This document shows, one piece after another, positions 1 to 12,679 of a stretch of 64,000 nt of DNA (its first letter is position 1; every line of letters begins with the position of its first letter). The notes under the pieces were generated by a model that saw only the letters and a list, made by a program, of their open reading frames with translations, made no database searches and had not been told where the DNA came from. Where the stretch lies: NCBI GenBank assembly GCA_023362775.1, contig JALMGJ010000001.1, positions 96,461,501-96,525,500 on the forward strand, read 5' to 3'. The position numbers were made by a program, and so were the translations under genes. This DNA comes from Charina bottae (Eukaryota > Chordata > Lepidosauria > Squamata > Charinaidae).

Positions 1-892
1 TGATCTGAGATTGTAAATAAAATTTGATCTGATCTGAATGTGGAATGTGAAAAATCTCACCATAATAGGACTAGGTGTCTCTACTCAGCAGTTCCAATTT
101 TCAGGTTGTATCCTGGCTGCAATGAAAAAAATCTCACATGTAAATTTCTCTATAAAAACTACTATAGGCTAATCTTGTTCAGTATTATACCTTATGTTTA
201 AAAATGGTAAATTATTTCTATGAAGCAGATCCTGTAAATGTGTCATGTTATCTAGAACATCTTTATTTACTTCAATGCTGTTTCAACAGCTGTGGAATAT
301 TTATCAGAATTCTCAAGCTGCATTCTTCTTTTTTCCGTATTAGTCAACATTTAGGCTTTTAAATTTCATTTTCTAATGTAAAGAATTCTCTGTCTTGTCC
401 TCAAAACCTTCAGTTTCACCTCATCCACTGCAGTTTTTATCTGCACAAACTCAGTCTTTCTAAAAGGCGGTAAATCATGAGAAAGGGCTTTTAAATAGAG
501 AAGCAACTCCATGTAGCTGTTACTTTCTTAGCAGCTCTCACTTGTGGATCAGGAATAATTTTGGCTTTTAGCTGTACTTAGGCCCTAGAGGTTTACCCAT
601 TTGGATGAGGGGGTGATTCTTGCTTTCTCTGCCTTCTTGATTTCAAAGCTTCAACTAAATCAACTAAAGAAAGGCAAAAAAAAGTTTTCCACATACCAAT
701 TGAGCATTAAAGCAGTCAAAAGATGGTGGAAGATTGAGACTGCAAATTTAGCACCTCTCCATACCAAATGGGAAGTCAGGTTAATATAGGATTATGCCTC
801 CAATTGCTAGATACAAGATCAACAGTGTAGAGTGGCTGTGTAAAAATAGGGCTTCTCTAGTTACACCATCTTGTTTGTGAAGCCCATTTAGC
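1..892. other. RNF43 intron, no recognised element
   Basis: AT-rich sequence upstream of the first BovB insertion. I see no exon, repeat family or conserved motif in it. By position it lies in the intron preceding the large RNF43 exon. Confidence 0.5.
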
Positions 893-900
893 AGTCTGTT

Positions 901-3900
901 GTGGTGTTGTTTATTCGTTCAGTCACTTCCAACTCTTCGTGACTTCATGGACAAGCCCACGCCAGAGCTTCCTGTCGGCCGTCACCATCTCCAGCTCCCC
1001 CACGGTCGAGTCCGTCACCTCCAGAATATCATCCATCCATCTTGCCCTTGGTCGGCCCCTCTTCCTTTTGCCTTCCACTTTCCCTAGCATCAGCTTCTTC
1101 TCCAGGGTATCCTGTCTTCTCATTGTGTGGCCAAAGTACTTCAGTTTTGCCTTTAATATCATTCCCTCAAGTGAGCAGTCTGGCTTTATTTCCTGGAGTA
1201 TGGACTGGTTTGATCTTCTTGCAGTCCAAGGCACTCTCAGAATTTTCCTCCAACACCACAGTTCAAAAGCATCTATCTTCCTTCGCTCCGCCTTCCTTAT
1301 GGTCCAGCTCTCGCAGCCATAGGTTACTACGGGGAATACCATTGATTTGACTATGCGGACCTTTGTTGTCAGTGTGATGTCTCTGCTCTTAACTATTTTA
1401 TCGACATTTGTCATTGCTCTCCTCCCAAGAAGTAGACGTCTTCTGATTTCCTGGCTGCAGTCAGCGTCTGCAGTAATCTTTGTGCCTAGAAATACAAAGT
1501 CTGTCACTGCCTCCACGTTTTCTCCCTCTATTTGCCAGTTATCAATCAAGCTCGTTGCCATAATCTTGGTTTTTTTGAGGTTTAACTGCAACCCAGCTTT
1601 TGCACTTTCTTCTTTCACCTTCATCATAAGGCTCCTCAGCTGCTCCTAGCTTTCAGCCATCAAAGTAGTATCATCTGCATATCTGAGATTGTTAATGTTT
1701 CTTCCAGTGATTTTAACTCCAGCCTTGGATTCATCAAGTCCAGCAAGTCACATGATGTGTTCTGCGTACAGGTTGAATAGGTAGGGTGAGAGTATACAGC
1801 CCTGCCATACTCCTTTCCCAATCTTAAACCAGTCCGTTGTTCCGTGCTCTGTTCTTACTGTTGCTACTTGGTCGTTATACAGATTCCTCAGGAGGCAGAC
1901 AAGATGACTTGGTATCCCCATACCACCAAGAACTTGCCACAATTTCTTATAATCCACACAGTCAGAGGCCCTAGAATAGTCAATAAAACAAAAATAGATG
2001 TTTTTCTGAAACTCCCTGGCTTTCTCCATTATTCAGCGGATATTCGCAATTTGGTCTCTAGTTCCTCTGCCTTTTCTAAACCCAGCTTGTACTTCTGGCA
2101 ATTCTCGCTGCATGAATTGCTGGAGTCTACCTTGCAAGATCTTGAGCATTACCTTACTGGCATGTGAAATAAGTGCCACTGTTCGATAGTTTGAACATTC
2201 TTTAGTGTTTCCCTTTTTTGGTATGGGGATATAAGTTGATTTTTTCCAATCTGATGGCCATTCTTGTGTTTTCCAAATTTGCTGGCATATGGCATGCATC
2301 ACCTTGACAGCATCATCTTGCAAGATTTTAAATAGTTCAGCTAGGATACCGTCGTCTCCTGCTGCCTTGTTATTAGCAATGCTTCTTAAGGCCCATTCAA
2401 CCTCACTCTTCAGGATGTCTGGCTCTAACTCACTGACCACACCGTCAAAGCTATCTCCAATATTATTATCCTTCCTATACAGATCTTCCGTATATTCTTG
2501 CCACCTTTTCTTGATCTCTTCTGCTTCTGTTAGGTCCTTACCATCTTTGTTTTGGATCATACCCATTTTTGCCTGGAACTTACCTCCGATGTTTCTAATT
2601 TTCTGAAAGAGGTCTCTTGTCCTTCCTATTGTGTTATCTTCTTCCACTTCCGCACATTGCTTGTTTAAAAATAATTCGTTATCTCTTCTGGCTAACCTCT
2701 GGAATTTTGCATTTAATTGGGCATATCTCCCCCTATCACTGTTGCCTTTTGCTTTCCTTCTTTCTTGGGCTACTTCCAGTGTCTCAGCAGACAGCCATCT
2801 TATCTTGCCTTCTTGGTTTTCTTTTTCTTTGGGACGTTTTTTGTTGCTGCCTCCTGAACAATGTTGCGAACTTCTGTCCATAGTTCTTCCGGGACCCTAT
2901 CTATTAAATCTAGTCCCTTAAATCTATTCTTCACCTCCATTGCATATTCCTTAGGAATATTAGTGAGCTCATATCTAACTGATCTGTGGGTCTTCCCTAT
3001 TCTCTTTAGTCTGATTCTAAATTTTGCAATAAGAAGTTCGTGATCTGAGCTACAGTCAGCTCCAGGTCTTGTTTTTACCAACTGTATAGATGTCCGCCAC
3101 CTTTGGCTGCAAAGGATGTAGTCAATCTGATTTCGGTGTCGACCATCTGGTGAAGTCCATGTATAAAGTCGTCTTTTAGGTTGTTGGAAGAGAGTGTTTG
3201 TTATGCACAGTGAGTTGTCTTGGCAAAATTCTATCAGCCTATGTCCTGCTTCATTTTGTTCTCCCAGACCATGCTTGCCTGTAATTCCAGATGTCATCTG
3301 ACTACCCACCTTAGCATTCCAGTCTCCTGTAATGAAAATAACATCTCTTTTTGGTGTATTATCCAGTAGTTGCTGCAGATCCTCATAGAACTGATCTACT
3401 TCTGCTTCTTCAGCATCTGTGGTTGGGGCGTATATTTGGATCACTGTGATGTTAAATGGCTTACCCTGAGTTCGAATTGAGATCATTCTATCATTTTTGG
3501 ATTGTATCCAAGCACTGCTTTAGACACTTTATTATTAATTATGAAGGCTACTCCATTTCTTCTGTGGTCCTCTTGTCCACAGTAGTAGATCTGGTGGTCA
3601 TCTGATGTGAAGTGGCCCATTTCAGTTCACTGACACCCAAAATGTCTATCTTTAATCTTGGCATCTCACCAATAACCACATCCAATTTGCCCTGGCTCAT
3701 AGATCTTACATTCCAGGTTCCTATGGTGTGTTGATCTTTAGAACATTGGATTCGTCAGCACCGTTGGCCGCTAGCCGTCCTTTCAGCTTTGAGCTAGCTG
3801 TGTCATCACATCTGGGGCTACTTGAACTTATCCTCTGTTCCTCCCCAGTAGCATTTTGTCCATCTTCCGACCTGGGAGTCCCATCTTCCGATGGTATACC

Positions 3901-4112
3901 GACATATCTCTGGTTGTACTGATCCATTTAGTTTTCATGGCAAGAATACTGGGGTGGGTTGCCATTAATTTCCCCAGGGATCGTATTTAGTCTGACCTCT
4001 CTTCCATGACCTTTCCGTCTTGGGTGTCCCTTCACGGTTTAGCTCATGGTGCTCATTGAGGTGCTCAAGCTCCAGCACCACGACAAGGTAACAATCTCCT
4101 TTGCTGGAGAGA
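901..4112 (-). mobile_element. BovB (RTE clade) LINE, near full length, decayed
   Basis: The 3' end (TTGTTTATTCGTTCAGTC on the + strand) lies at the left and the 5' end (CTTTGCTGGAG on the + strand) at the right. It is flanked by an 8-bp direct repeat AGTCTGTT (893-900 and 4113-4120), taken as the target-site duplication. Coding fragments on the minus strand cover the endonuclease (2800-3486, including IDYILC and SSDHELL), the start of the reverse transcriptase (2033-2881), the RT core (1748-2029) and the C-terminus (923-1627). They fall in different frames with stops between them, and there is a 10-bp deletion near 3620 relative to the intact copy at 41328-44546. It is inserted antisense in an RNF43 intron and cannot code for an intact protein. 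Confidence 0.92.
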
Positions 4113-4120
4113 AGTCTGTT

Positions 4121-5372
4121 AGAACTACTGAAATGGAGCAGAGCTGCTAAGCTCGTGTACAGAAAAAGAATATTGTTTAAAAAACAGAGCCCATGAGCAT
4201 ATTAGAGAGATCCAGGTTAGTCTTACACCTTTAGCCCACCTTAGCATAAAGAAACACACACTTAGACATGGCAGATATGAAAAGTAAGTACAAAAGAGTC
4301 CTTACGTTTATTCATTGCAGGTACAGCATTTTTGGTAGATAAATGATGTTCCATTTCTTCTTTCTGTTCCCTAAACTTAGTTAACTCTTGCCCCTCATTG
4401 CTGGCAAGAGATGTGTATAGAAAGGGGGGGAAATCCCCTAAGCCCGCCCATGGCCTAGGATGGAGCAGCACACAGCCGTTTGCATTGCTCCCAGTCGAAG
4501 GAGGAGAGAGAGAGAGGAAGTGGGAGTGGCCACAAACAGCTTCCTCAAAAAGCATGGAGAGCTTGCATCCTAGAGCAGCCATCCATATGCTGATGAGGCA
4601 TGCTGGATTTGCCAGAATCTCCAACTGTTTGTTTGTTTTAGTTTTGAGTCCCTCATGAATGCATGGATAGGGCAGAAAAGGATTGGGGTAAGGAATAGCT
4701 ATCTCCCCCCCAATTCTAATGGTCCAGCCTAGATTGGGCTACTCCAGATTTTTCTTTTTCTTTTTTTCTAAAACTGTAAAAAAAGGAAAAAGCCATCCAG
4801 CTTCCATAAAGGAGGCTGAGATACCAGTGAAGTTGACTGCTCCCAATCTGATGGAGCAGCTTTGTTCTTTGCTGATTGTCTGCCATTGCTTTATCGGGTA
4901 AGTCATTTATTCAGGTATCGTGGCAGATTAACAGCCTTATAGCATTTCCTGATAGGGCTGGGAGAGACCCCTGACTGAAATTGTGAGAGCCATTGCATAT
5001 CAGTGCAGAATGAACCATATTAAGATTGATGGCCTAATAGTCTGACTTAGTATAAACTTTCATTTGTTTGTATTACTATAGTGTTGAGTTCAGACTGGAG
5101 GCTCCAGACACTTTGCAGTCAAACTGCTGCAATAATTAGTTCATCAAGAAACATTGGCTGGAGAGTCTGGCTGCCCAAGTTGATGATGTTGGCCAAGACA
5201 CACTGAGACCTTGCATTCTACTTTTGTGTGTTGAGACATTGCAAACCCATTTAGATTTTAAAAAATGGCTGCCAGTCCTAGAGAAACAGCTTTTTTTCTA
5301 AAGTTACCATACTGTGTGATTAGGATTCACGAGAGTTTAGAATCTCTGCTCAAAATTATTTTTCTTTTCCAG
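4121..5372. other. RNF43 intron, no recognised element
   Basis: Intron sequence ending in a polypyrimidine tract and AG at 5371-5372, just before the large exon. Apart from short purine and A-rich runs (about 4503-4520 and 4750-4790), I recognise nothing in it. Confidence 0.5.
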
Positions 5373-6821
5373 ATCGGATTCCCCCTACTTTACCTAGGCA
5401 TTCTCGTGAGGACCGACACAGTCCTGGATCTAGACAGAGGCCTCATTTATTCAGACAACGGCCAGGGCATGCCTTGTACCACTTCTCGCGGAGTGTCCCT
5501 CAAATGCCCCCCAGGAACTGCTCTTCAGTGGGTTCCCGTGGCCACCCTTTCTTCCACTCTCCTGAACTCTCCCAGTTGGATTTTGGAACTATGCATTACT
5601 TGCCCTATAGGCCAATTGGCTTTGAGCCTTGGTGTGGCCACCAAGCCCCTCTCAGCAGAAGCCTGTTACTTTCTCAGCATCACCTGGAGTCACCAGTGTG
5701 TGAGCCAGCCATGCCCTCTCATAGGCTGTGTCTGCTTCAACACCAGCCCTCTTGCCAAGGTCTCAGGGCTCCCCTTGCAGCTCAGCTAAATCATGCCGTT
5801 CCTTTACACCGAGGAATTCGCCATGGGAGGCATCACCACCACCACAGTAGTGGTTCTGGGGAGAGTTATCTTACAGAGCCCAGTGGATACCTTCCTGATG
5901 GCCCCGGTAGTGACTCCAGTTCAGGCCCTTGCCATGGCAGCTCCAGTGACTCCATGTTGAATTGCACTGACATCAGCCTTCAGGCTATCCATGGCAGTTG
6001 CTCTACTTTTCATAGCTCCCTGAGCAGTGATTATGATCCGTTCGCCTTCTGTGGCTCAGAGAAGTTAACCACAGAAAACAAGCAAGATCCTTCTCCGTCT
6101 GGGAGGGATCCACAGCCTCAGTCAGTAGACTCAGTGGTAACAGGTAGAGCACGGCTAGCCAGTAATCATGTCCACTATCATCACCATCACCACAGGCACC
6201 ATCATTATGGGCAGAAGCCTTCAGACTGTCCAAATGGCAGGCCAAGCCAAGAGTCCAATCCACGCAAGATGAAATATTCCAGGACAAAGGTGGGATCACA
6301 AAGCAACTTGGTACAAAACAGGACAGAGAAAATGCAATCCCTAGATCTTTCTTCAGTAAGGCAAAGACATACTGAACTTTATTTGGCAGATGGGTCTGAC
6401 ATTAGCATGACAGCCGGTAGCCAAGCTGGAACTATTGGACTATGGGGTACTCAGAAACACCACGTGCAAATCCACCCAGGTAGAAGGAGATGGAAGTGTC
6501 CTCTTGAGACTTCCCCTGAGGACTCCAGCATGACCCTGGAATGCAGAATTGCTAGCCATAGTGGTGGTTCTTCTAGAAACCACTGTTCCCCAGAAATTCA
6601 GCCTCTTTTAGTAAGTGGTCCCTCTGCGCATAATTTTGCAGCCTTGCCGGAGGTATCAAAGTGCTTAACTCCATGTTTTATCATGGAACCCCAGGAAAAG
6701 AGGGACAGGCTGGGACAATTGGACTGTGAACCCACATTTCCAGTAGAATGTTCAGAGATGGATGCAACAGGAAACAACACAAGCGCTTACCTCAGTAATC
6801 GAGTTCTGCAAAACCTTCAGG
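5373..6821 (+). CDS. RNF43: RNF43 large penultimate coding exon (partial gene)
   Basis: This exon encodes about 483 residues of the cytoplasmic tail of a RNF43/ZNRF3-family E3 ubiquitin ligase. The family sits in the plasma membrane and ubiquitinates Frizzled receptors, damping Wnt signalling. The exon opens after TTTTCTTTTCCAG (ending 5372) and closes at donor GTAAGT (6822); the first two bases complete a codon from the previous exon, so the ATG at 5474 is not a start. Diagnostic family segments are a His run followed by SGSGESYL (about 5830-5865), the Ser-rich block DGPGSDSSSGPCHGSSSDS (about 5900-5957), NCTDISLQAIHGS with FHSSLSSDYDPF just after it, and a second His-rich stretch (about 6170-6210). 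The signal peptide, PA ectodomain, transmembrane helix and RING exons must lie left of the window. RNF43 is preferred over ZNRF3 because SUPT4H1 follows on the same strand, as in mammals. Confidence 0.88.
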
Positions 6822-8108
6822 GTAAGTTTGAACCTCTAGAGTCTCATATACCTTTATTTTCCAGGGTCATATCACCTCTACTTTCCACCTGCAGTATGTA
6901 GACACAGTACTTTTGGAAAACCTGTAACAGCTGTCTTAAAAATGTATGTCAGAGCTTCCCCCATAGCATTCTGGGAATAGAAGTTAGTTTGCTAGTTGGC
7001 TTTAATACAACCTGGGCTTTAAGGATTGTATTATTCATTATAATGTGGATGAGATGGGAACTTTTGATCAGAGATGCCAATGCCTCCAGTTCACGGGAAC
7101 TCAAACACGACTGCTTTGCCCATCCTGCTCCTTCTCTCTAGGAGTCAGCATTGAAACGTGCTTTCTGTTGGCAGCACTTTCAAGTGTTAATGTTGCAAAC
7201 TGGAAGGCTTGTTATTAAAGCATTATTTGATAAAGGAAGCGTGCTCCAACGGATATGGATGCAGGAGGCTCATCTGCACTGGCTGGGCATTGGACTAAAT
7301 GATTTATGAAGTAGCTTCCAACTCAGTTATGCTATTCCATCTGAAATTCTGCCTGTGCTGTGAACATACTGTCTATATAAAATTTCTCTTAAGTATTTCT
7401 ATGTAAAGTGGCTTGCAATATATTATAAATATATAACAAAGAAAACAACATTATGTATCAAAAAAACAATATAAGTTTAAATATCAAAATTTGATGGGTC
7501 TAACTGTCTGTCAAAACCATATTTCAATGACAAAAGTGCTATAATTGGTGGGTGGTTTCCTGGTAATTAGAGATATTCAGAAACAGGGAGGGTGTCAAAA
7601 CTCGAAGTTTAATTAATACCGGTATAATTTTCTGCCAGCTCATAGAAGGATGGATAGATTTTAAACTGAGTCATGAGGAATGGCCCTAAAGCTTGGACAC
7701 TGCAACCAAACTTTATAGCTATTCACAGTCCAACTTACTTCTGATAATGGCAATAGCTTTACAGTAGTAAATTGGAGAGAAAAGGAATAACCTTAAGATT
7801 CTCAGGTTTCAAAAAGTTTATGGCTTTGAATTGTGCCTGAAAATGGATTGGAATATGCTGAAAATATATTCTCTTCGTTTAATTTTCTACCTATGAAATG
7901 AGTACAGTATTGATATTAATGGCATGTCTTCAGTGTCCATTTTATCTACTTTGCAACTTCATTGTAAGAGCAAATCTAATGAAGATCTAATCTCACTTAC
8001 TGTAAAGGACTTGAGACTTAAGACTTAAATATCAATTTAGGTTGCAGTTGATCAACTTAAAAAGAGATCCATTTTCTCAATCTAGTTGCTTGTTTTTTTT
8101 AATTACAG
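6822..8108 (+). other. Last intron of RNF43
   Basis: Bounded by GTAAGT at 6822 and TTTTTTTTAATTACAG ending at 8108. Joining the exons across it keeps the reading frame (G plus GA gives Gly). I see no repeat family inside. Confidence 0.8.
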
Positions 8109-8152
8109 GATCTACAGAAGATATCCCCAATGTGTATGAACATTCAGTTTGA
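8109..8152 (+). CDS. RNF43: RNF43 terminal coding exon
   Basis: A short last coding exon that continues the frame across the intron and encodes a Gly completed by the split codon, then STEDIPNVYEHSV and a TGA stop at 8150-8152. It is acidic and ends in a hydrophobic residue, resembling the short acidic C-terminus of mammalian RNF43 (which ends in a Glu-rich stretch and Ala-Val). Acceptor TTTTAATTACAG ends at 8108. The exon is too short to find by ORF length; the call rests on frame continuity and the similar tail. Confidence 0.75.
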
Positions 8153-9187
8153 TGTGAGGTGAACTTCACTCCGTTAGACAGCCTAAGAGAACTGATCAGA
8201 AACTCAGTGAGAATGGGCTTTCTTACGAACTCTTCATGCCTCTTTTGTTGGTGATGCAGTACTTAAAATCTTACTAAGTTTTCTGTCCAGACAATTCAAC
8301 ACACAAGTGGTCACCCGCCTGTCAGAACTTAACTTATATGCCAGATATAAGCTGCCAGTGTCACTTGCATTATTTTTGGAAGCTGTCATCTTGAAGATGT
8401 TTCCATTTGTTGAATGGAGGATCCTTACTATTCATACTGTTCCTTAAAGAGAGCAGAGTGAGGTCATTTAAAATTTGTAGGGGGAAAAACACCATAAGGT
8501 TCATTTATATCTTTTTCTTAACTGCAAAATGCAATTCAGGAACAATCCTACACTTTCACCCCATTCCAAGAGCAAATGTGATGCTATGCAGGACAACAGT
8601 GCAGTTTGAAATTAGGCAGAGAAATAATTCCATTCTACTCCTGCTAATCTTTTCTTCTGATGTTCCAGTGGGTGGCCTTGGTTCAAGGTGGATGTCGTTT
8701 GTAAGATCCAAACTCTCTTCCCCATCCCAGCTAAGGGAACATTGGAGGTCACTCTAGTTCTGTCTCATAGGAATGTTGTTACTGCTCTGTTTGCCAAGAA
8801 GTCTAGAAGGTGCATACCTCCTTCCCTTCTGAATACTGTCTGCTATGTCAGATAGTAGCATGGGAGAATTCCAAACCTGCTTCATGTGAATTACAGCTAT
8901 TGGCTGCACTAATTGATACGCCTGACCCTTGAGGAGCAAAAAGAACTAATAGCACTAGTATAATGGTTATTTTATTTCAGACCATTTAGAAAACTGAGTT
9001 GAGATATGGTAGACTGTAATATTTCAAGATGCCATAAGCTAGCAACTTCTTTTAACTACAGAAACCCAGTTCTCCATATACCTTTCAGCCCTAGATTGGC
9101 ACTGATATGGAGGGGAGAGTGCTTTCAGAGGCTGAATTTGGACCAAGAATCTCTGTGCCTAGCTCCTTAAAATTGTCAAAAAATAAA
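8153..9187 (+). other. Probable RNF43 3' untranslated region
   Basis: Sequence following the RNF43 stop without coding potential. The first clear AATAAA downstream is at 9182-9187, a candidate polyadenylation signal. The true 3' end cannot be fixed from sequence alone. Confidence 0.4.
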
Positions 9188-9364
9188 GAAACTACCGCCC
9201 CCCCCAAAAAAAACAACAGGGATGCCCAGACATTTCCTGGTGACTTTGCCATAATAGCCTCAAGATTTCAGTAGCCCTGATTAGAGATTTAAACCCTTCT
9301 CTTTCGTCCTCACCCCCAGCATTTTGCTACTTCACAGCATATCCCACATGAATATTATTTCCTC

Positions 9365-9400
9365 CTCCCCCTCCCTCCTCCTCCTCCTCCTCCTCCTCAG
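9365..9400. repeat. (CTC)n-rich microsatellite
   Basis: A run of TCC/CTC trinucleotides within a pyrimidine-rich stretch, about 36 bp. Confidence 0.85.
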
Positions 9401-12354
9401 TGTCCAGTTGTGAATAGGTAACAATTCCAGTCTGTTTGAGGACAGTCTTGCTTACAAAATTGTTACGCATGCTGTGATAAATTACCAATTGGTAAATGTC
9501 ATCAGCAGTCAAACATCAAGCTTTGGGATGTTAATATGGTACTGTTGTAAATGTGCTCTCATGTGGCAAAATAGAGATGTAATTATGGATATTTTTCTTA
9601 CTGAACGCATTCTGGACACACTCTGGCATCCTATACTTACTTATCTGTAGGTACAGATCAGTCTACATCCACACTACTTAAATCTGCCTAAGAATAATCA
9701 ATATGCTTACCAAACCAATGCTCCCTGGATTCCCTGGGAAGAAACTCTGTCAATTGAATTGGTATAAAGAGTGATATAAATCTGTGCTTTAGATATACTC
9801 ACAATCTCACTGAATATACTGTATAAGAGTATTAACTCCTGATGCATTGCAAAGACATTCACCCTCTGAGGAAGAGTTTGAATGGGACATAAAATGAAAA
9901 ACTTAATTCCTCTCTAGAGAACCTGCCAAAGGTTAAACAGGGATCACAGGCTTTTTGAGAGGCGAGCAAGGAAACCAAAAGGTATCTGCTTATTACTGTC
10001 ACCTTTCCTCATACAGTAATGCATTACAACTAATGAAAGAGTACCAAATTGGCCAGAGATATATCTTCATAATGTTATAGGGTTAATGGAAATGCAAGAT
10101 ACATATTTGGAGTTTATTGTTTTTTTATTCATTTCATATTTGATAAAACCATGTAAGGAAAGTGTAGATCAGGCTATACACAGCTGTGTTTTTTATGAAC
10201 TGGAAAAGAGAGGGAGCATGTTTTGCATGCAAAGGGTGGCAAACTCAAACCATGGCATTTCCAGCATGAGCTGGGTAAAGTGCCCTGAACTGTAGTAGTG
10301 CTTTCCAAGATTTAAAACAGGATTGCTGAGCTACCTAGGCTGATAGTATGATAGCGTGTCTGCAAGTTCTGGTGAGTCTATAGATCACCATATCTCCTAC
10401 ACCTTCTGGAGGGCACTAGATGGAGGAAGATTGGTGTAGATGATACTGACAAGACAGATCAGTGGTCTGACTGATTCTAAGCTTCTTTTGTTCTTAATGC
10501 AGGTTAAAAAAATGTTGAAAATTCACAGAAATTGCTGCTGGGTGATTTTGTACATCCTTTGATGAATAATCATCCAAAAATTGGATGTGAACTTAGAGAC
10601 ACACTCATGGATATAGAGGGATCATGGCCTGTAGGTGTTAGAAAGCTGTAAATGCAAGAAAACAACACGTTGAATCAAGTTTATGGGAAATAAGGGATTC
10701 AGTCCTAAAATGTATTAAAAAGCACCATAGATAAGAAAGCATTGTATCATAGGACAGAGACATATGTTGCTTTGGAAGAGATTCAAGTTTCCTTTGGGTA
10801 CAGAACAGGAACAGAGTAACCAGATCTTTTCATAAGCAAAGGGACGCCCCAAGTCATAGGTAGTGTGTTCCTATGGAGCTACCACTGCCTTATTGGTGAA
10901 GTTCTGTGGGATGTTTTCTACCATACTACCTAACAGGAAGAGCGCCCTAAATTCAAAATGATTCTTCTCCCTCAGCCCCCACCCCCAAAACCAGAAAGAT
11001 TACACAGAAAAAAAAAATCTGTCCCATTATCTCATTCTCACTGACTTTAAGACATGGACCCAATCCCTCTCCCACACTTCAAAGTTACACTTTTGGGGGA
11101 AAATACTAGTCTTCTTTTCAGGTCAATACACAATTTCCAGTATACTGGGAGTACCTCAAATGGAGCAATTTAATGGCAACTATAAGAAAGAGTAGAAAAA
11201 CTGGAATTAACCTTGCTGTATTTTTAGACTTAAGCACTGGAAAATGTTTCAGGAGCAAAAATAGCGCTCATTTAGATGTTCTGAAATCTGTCAGAAAACA
11301 TCTGAGGACGAGGCACCAGTTTGGCTGTAGTTCTGTTTCAGTTGGAGTCAAAGCACAAGCCATATAAAGGATGAAAAAACTTACTCCACAGGGAAACAGT
11401 GAGTCAGTGAGAACATGTTGAATAGTTCTTTTCCTTTCAGCACCTTTTCCTTCAAACTTCTTCAGCTGCAGTTGTTCTGCTCCTTCCTCCTGGCAACCTC
11501 AGACCCTTTGAAATGTGAATAAGGAATTTATTTTTGTACTTTTTAATTAAATTTTCTGAATCTACTTTTCAGGCACTTGGGTACTTTTATAAACCAAAAG
11601 GGAAAAAATGATGTTTATGTACATACATATGCAAAACCAAATATTTATGTCTAAGAGAGAGATTGTTTGAATATGGGGACATGCTCAAACCTATTTATTT
11701 TGCTAATATATTTATCCACGTGTAAAGCTGTTCATGTGGCTGTTATTTTTTTTCTGTATAAAATCATGGGTGCCCATGTTCAAGAGATGCCTCTTCCTGT
11801 TTATTTGTCAGAAATAAATTTTTTCAAAATCTCTGTACGTTGGCTTGTAACGTACATGAGAAATAGCACTAGAAGGGAATCTGGGTGTGGTTTGGTTGTA
11901 TAATGGATGGTTTTCCTTTTAGTAATCCCTAGATTGTAGTATGGGGACAATCCTAGCCTGTGCTGGTCTCTTGAAAAGCAGCTTTGTGACAGCAGAGGAC
12001 TGTGCGACAAAACAACATGATCCATAAGGCTGCCCCATTCATACCATTGGGGTATATATGGAAGAATTTTCCAATAGATTGCACTGTATGGTCCAAAACT
12101 ACTGATAACCCTGATCTATCTGAACCAGAATCTCATTTTGTTTCTCCTGCACAGTGATGATGTGGGAATGCACTGATGATCAACTCTTCTTATTTTGAAA
12201 GCTTGGAGACTGGGAGGATTCAATGGGGAAAATTATAGAGCCATTGAATATTAAGGCTGTAGTAATCCAGACCTTTGCTCAGTGCTGGAATCCAGCAATT
12301 AGAGCATCCAAGAGAGATTGCTTGCTTTCTGTAGTACCTCCAGTGCAGGAAACT
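9401..12354. other. Intergenic, nothing recognised
   Basis: Between RNF43 and SUPT4H1. All reading frames are short and I recognise no repeat family here, only poly-A runs (for example near 11010). Confidence 0.45.
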
Positions 12355-12436
12355 GCTAGATCTGACCTCCTTGACTACATTGTCTGCCATATATTTCTAT
12401 ATCGCAGACACTGTAGTAAAGGAGGTCAGATCTAGC
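12355..12436. repeat. Long imperfect inverted repeat (hairpin), arms about 33 bp
   Basis: The left arm (12355-12387, starting GCTAGATCTGACCTCCTT) is nearly the reverse complement of the right arm (12404-12436, ending AAGGAGGTCAGATCTAGC), with a 16-bp loop and a few mismatches. No terminal repeats of a known MITE family were recognised around it. Confidence 0.85.
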
Positions 12437-12679
12437 ACTGTATTTCTGTGGACAACTTATCCCTTTATTACAAAAGCTCAAGAACAGGTAATCGTTTTTT
12501 TAAAAAATCATAACAAATATAGACTTAAAACTCCTAGTTTTAATTCATCTTTATTGCACACACAAAGGGACTTTGGGTAAGCCATTTCTGCAGAGCAAAA
12601 ACGGGGAACATGTGATCAAAAAAGAGAACAAATAGTGTCTGCATATACTATAGAGTGCCACAGATTAAACTGATTATCT

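Noticed and set aside
5265..5789. 174-codon frame overlapping the RNF43 exon
   Set aside because: It runs in a different frame from the RNF43 sequence and crosses the intron/exon border; the RNF43 frame has the conserved family motifs.
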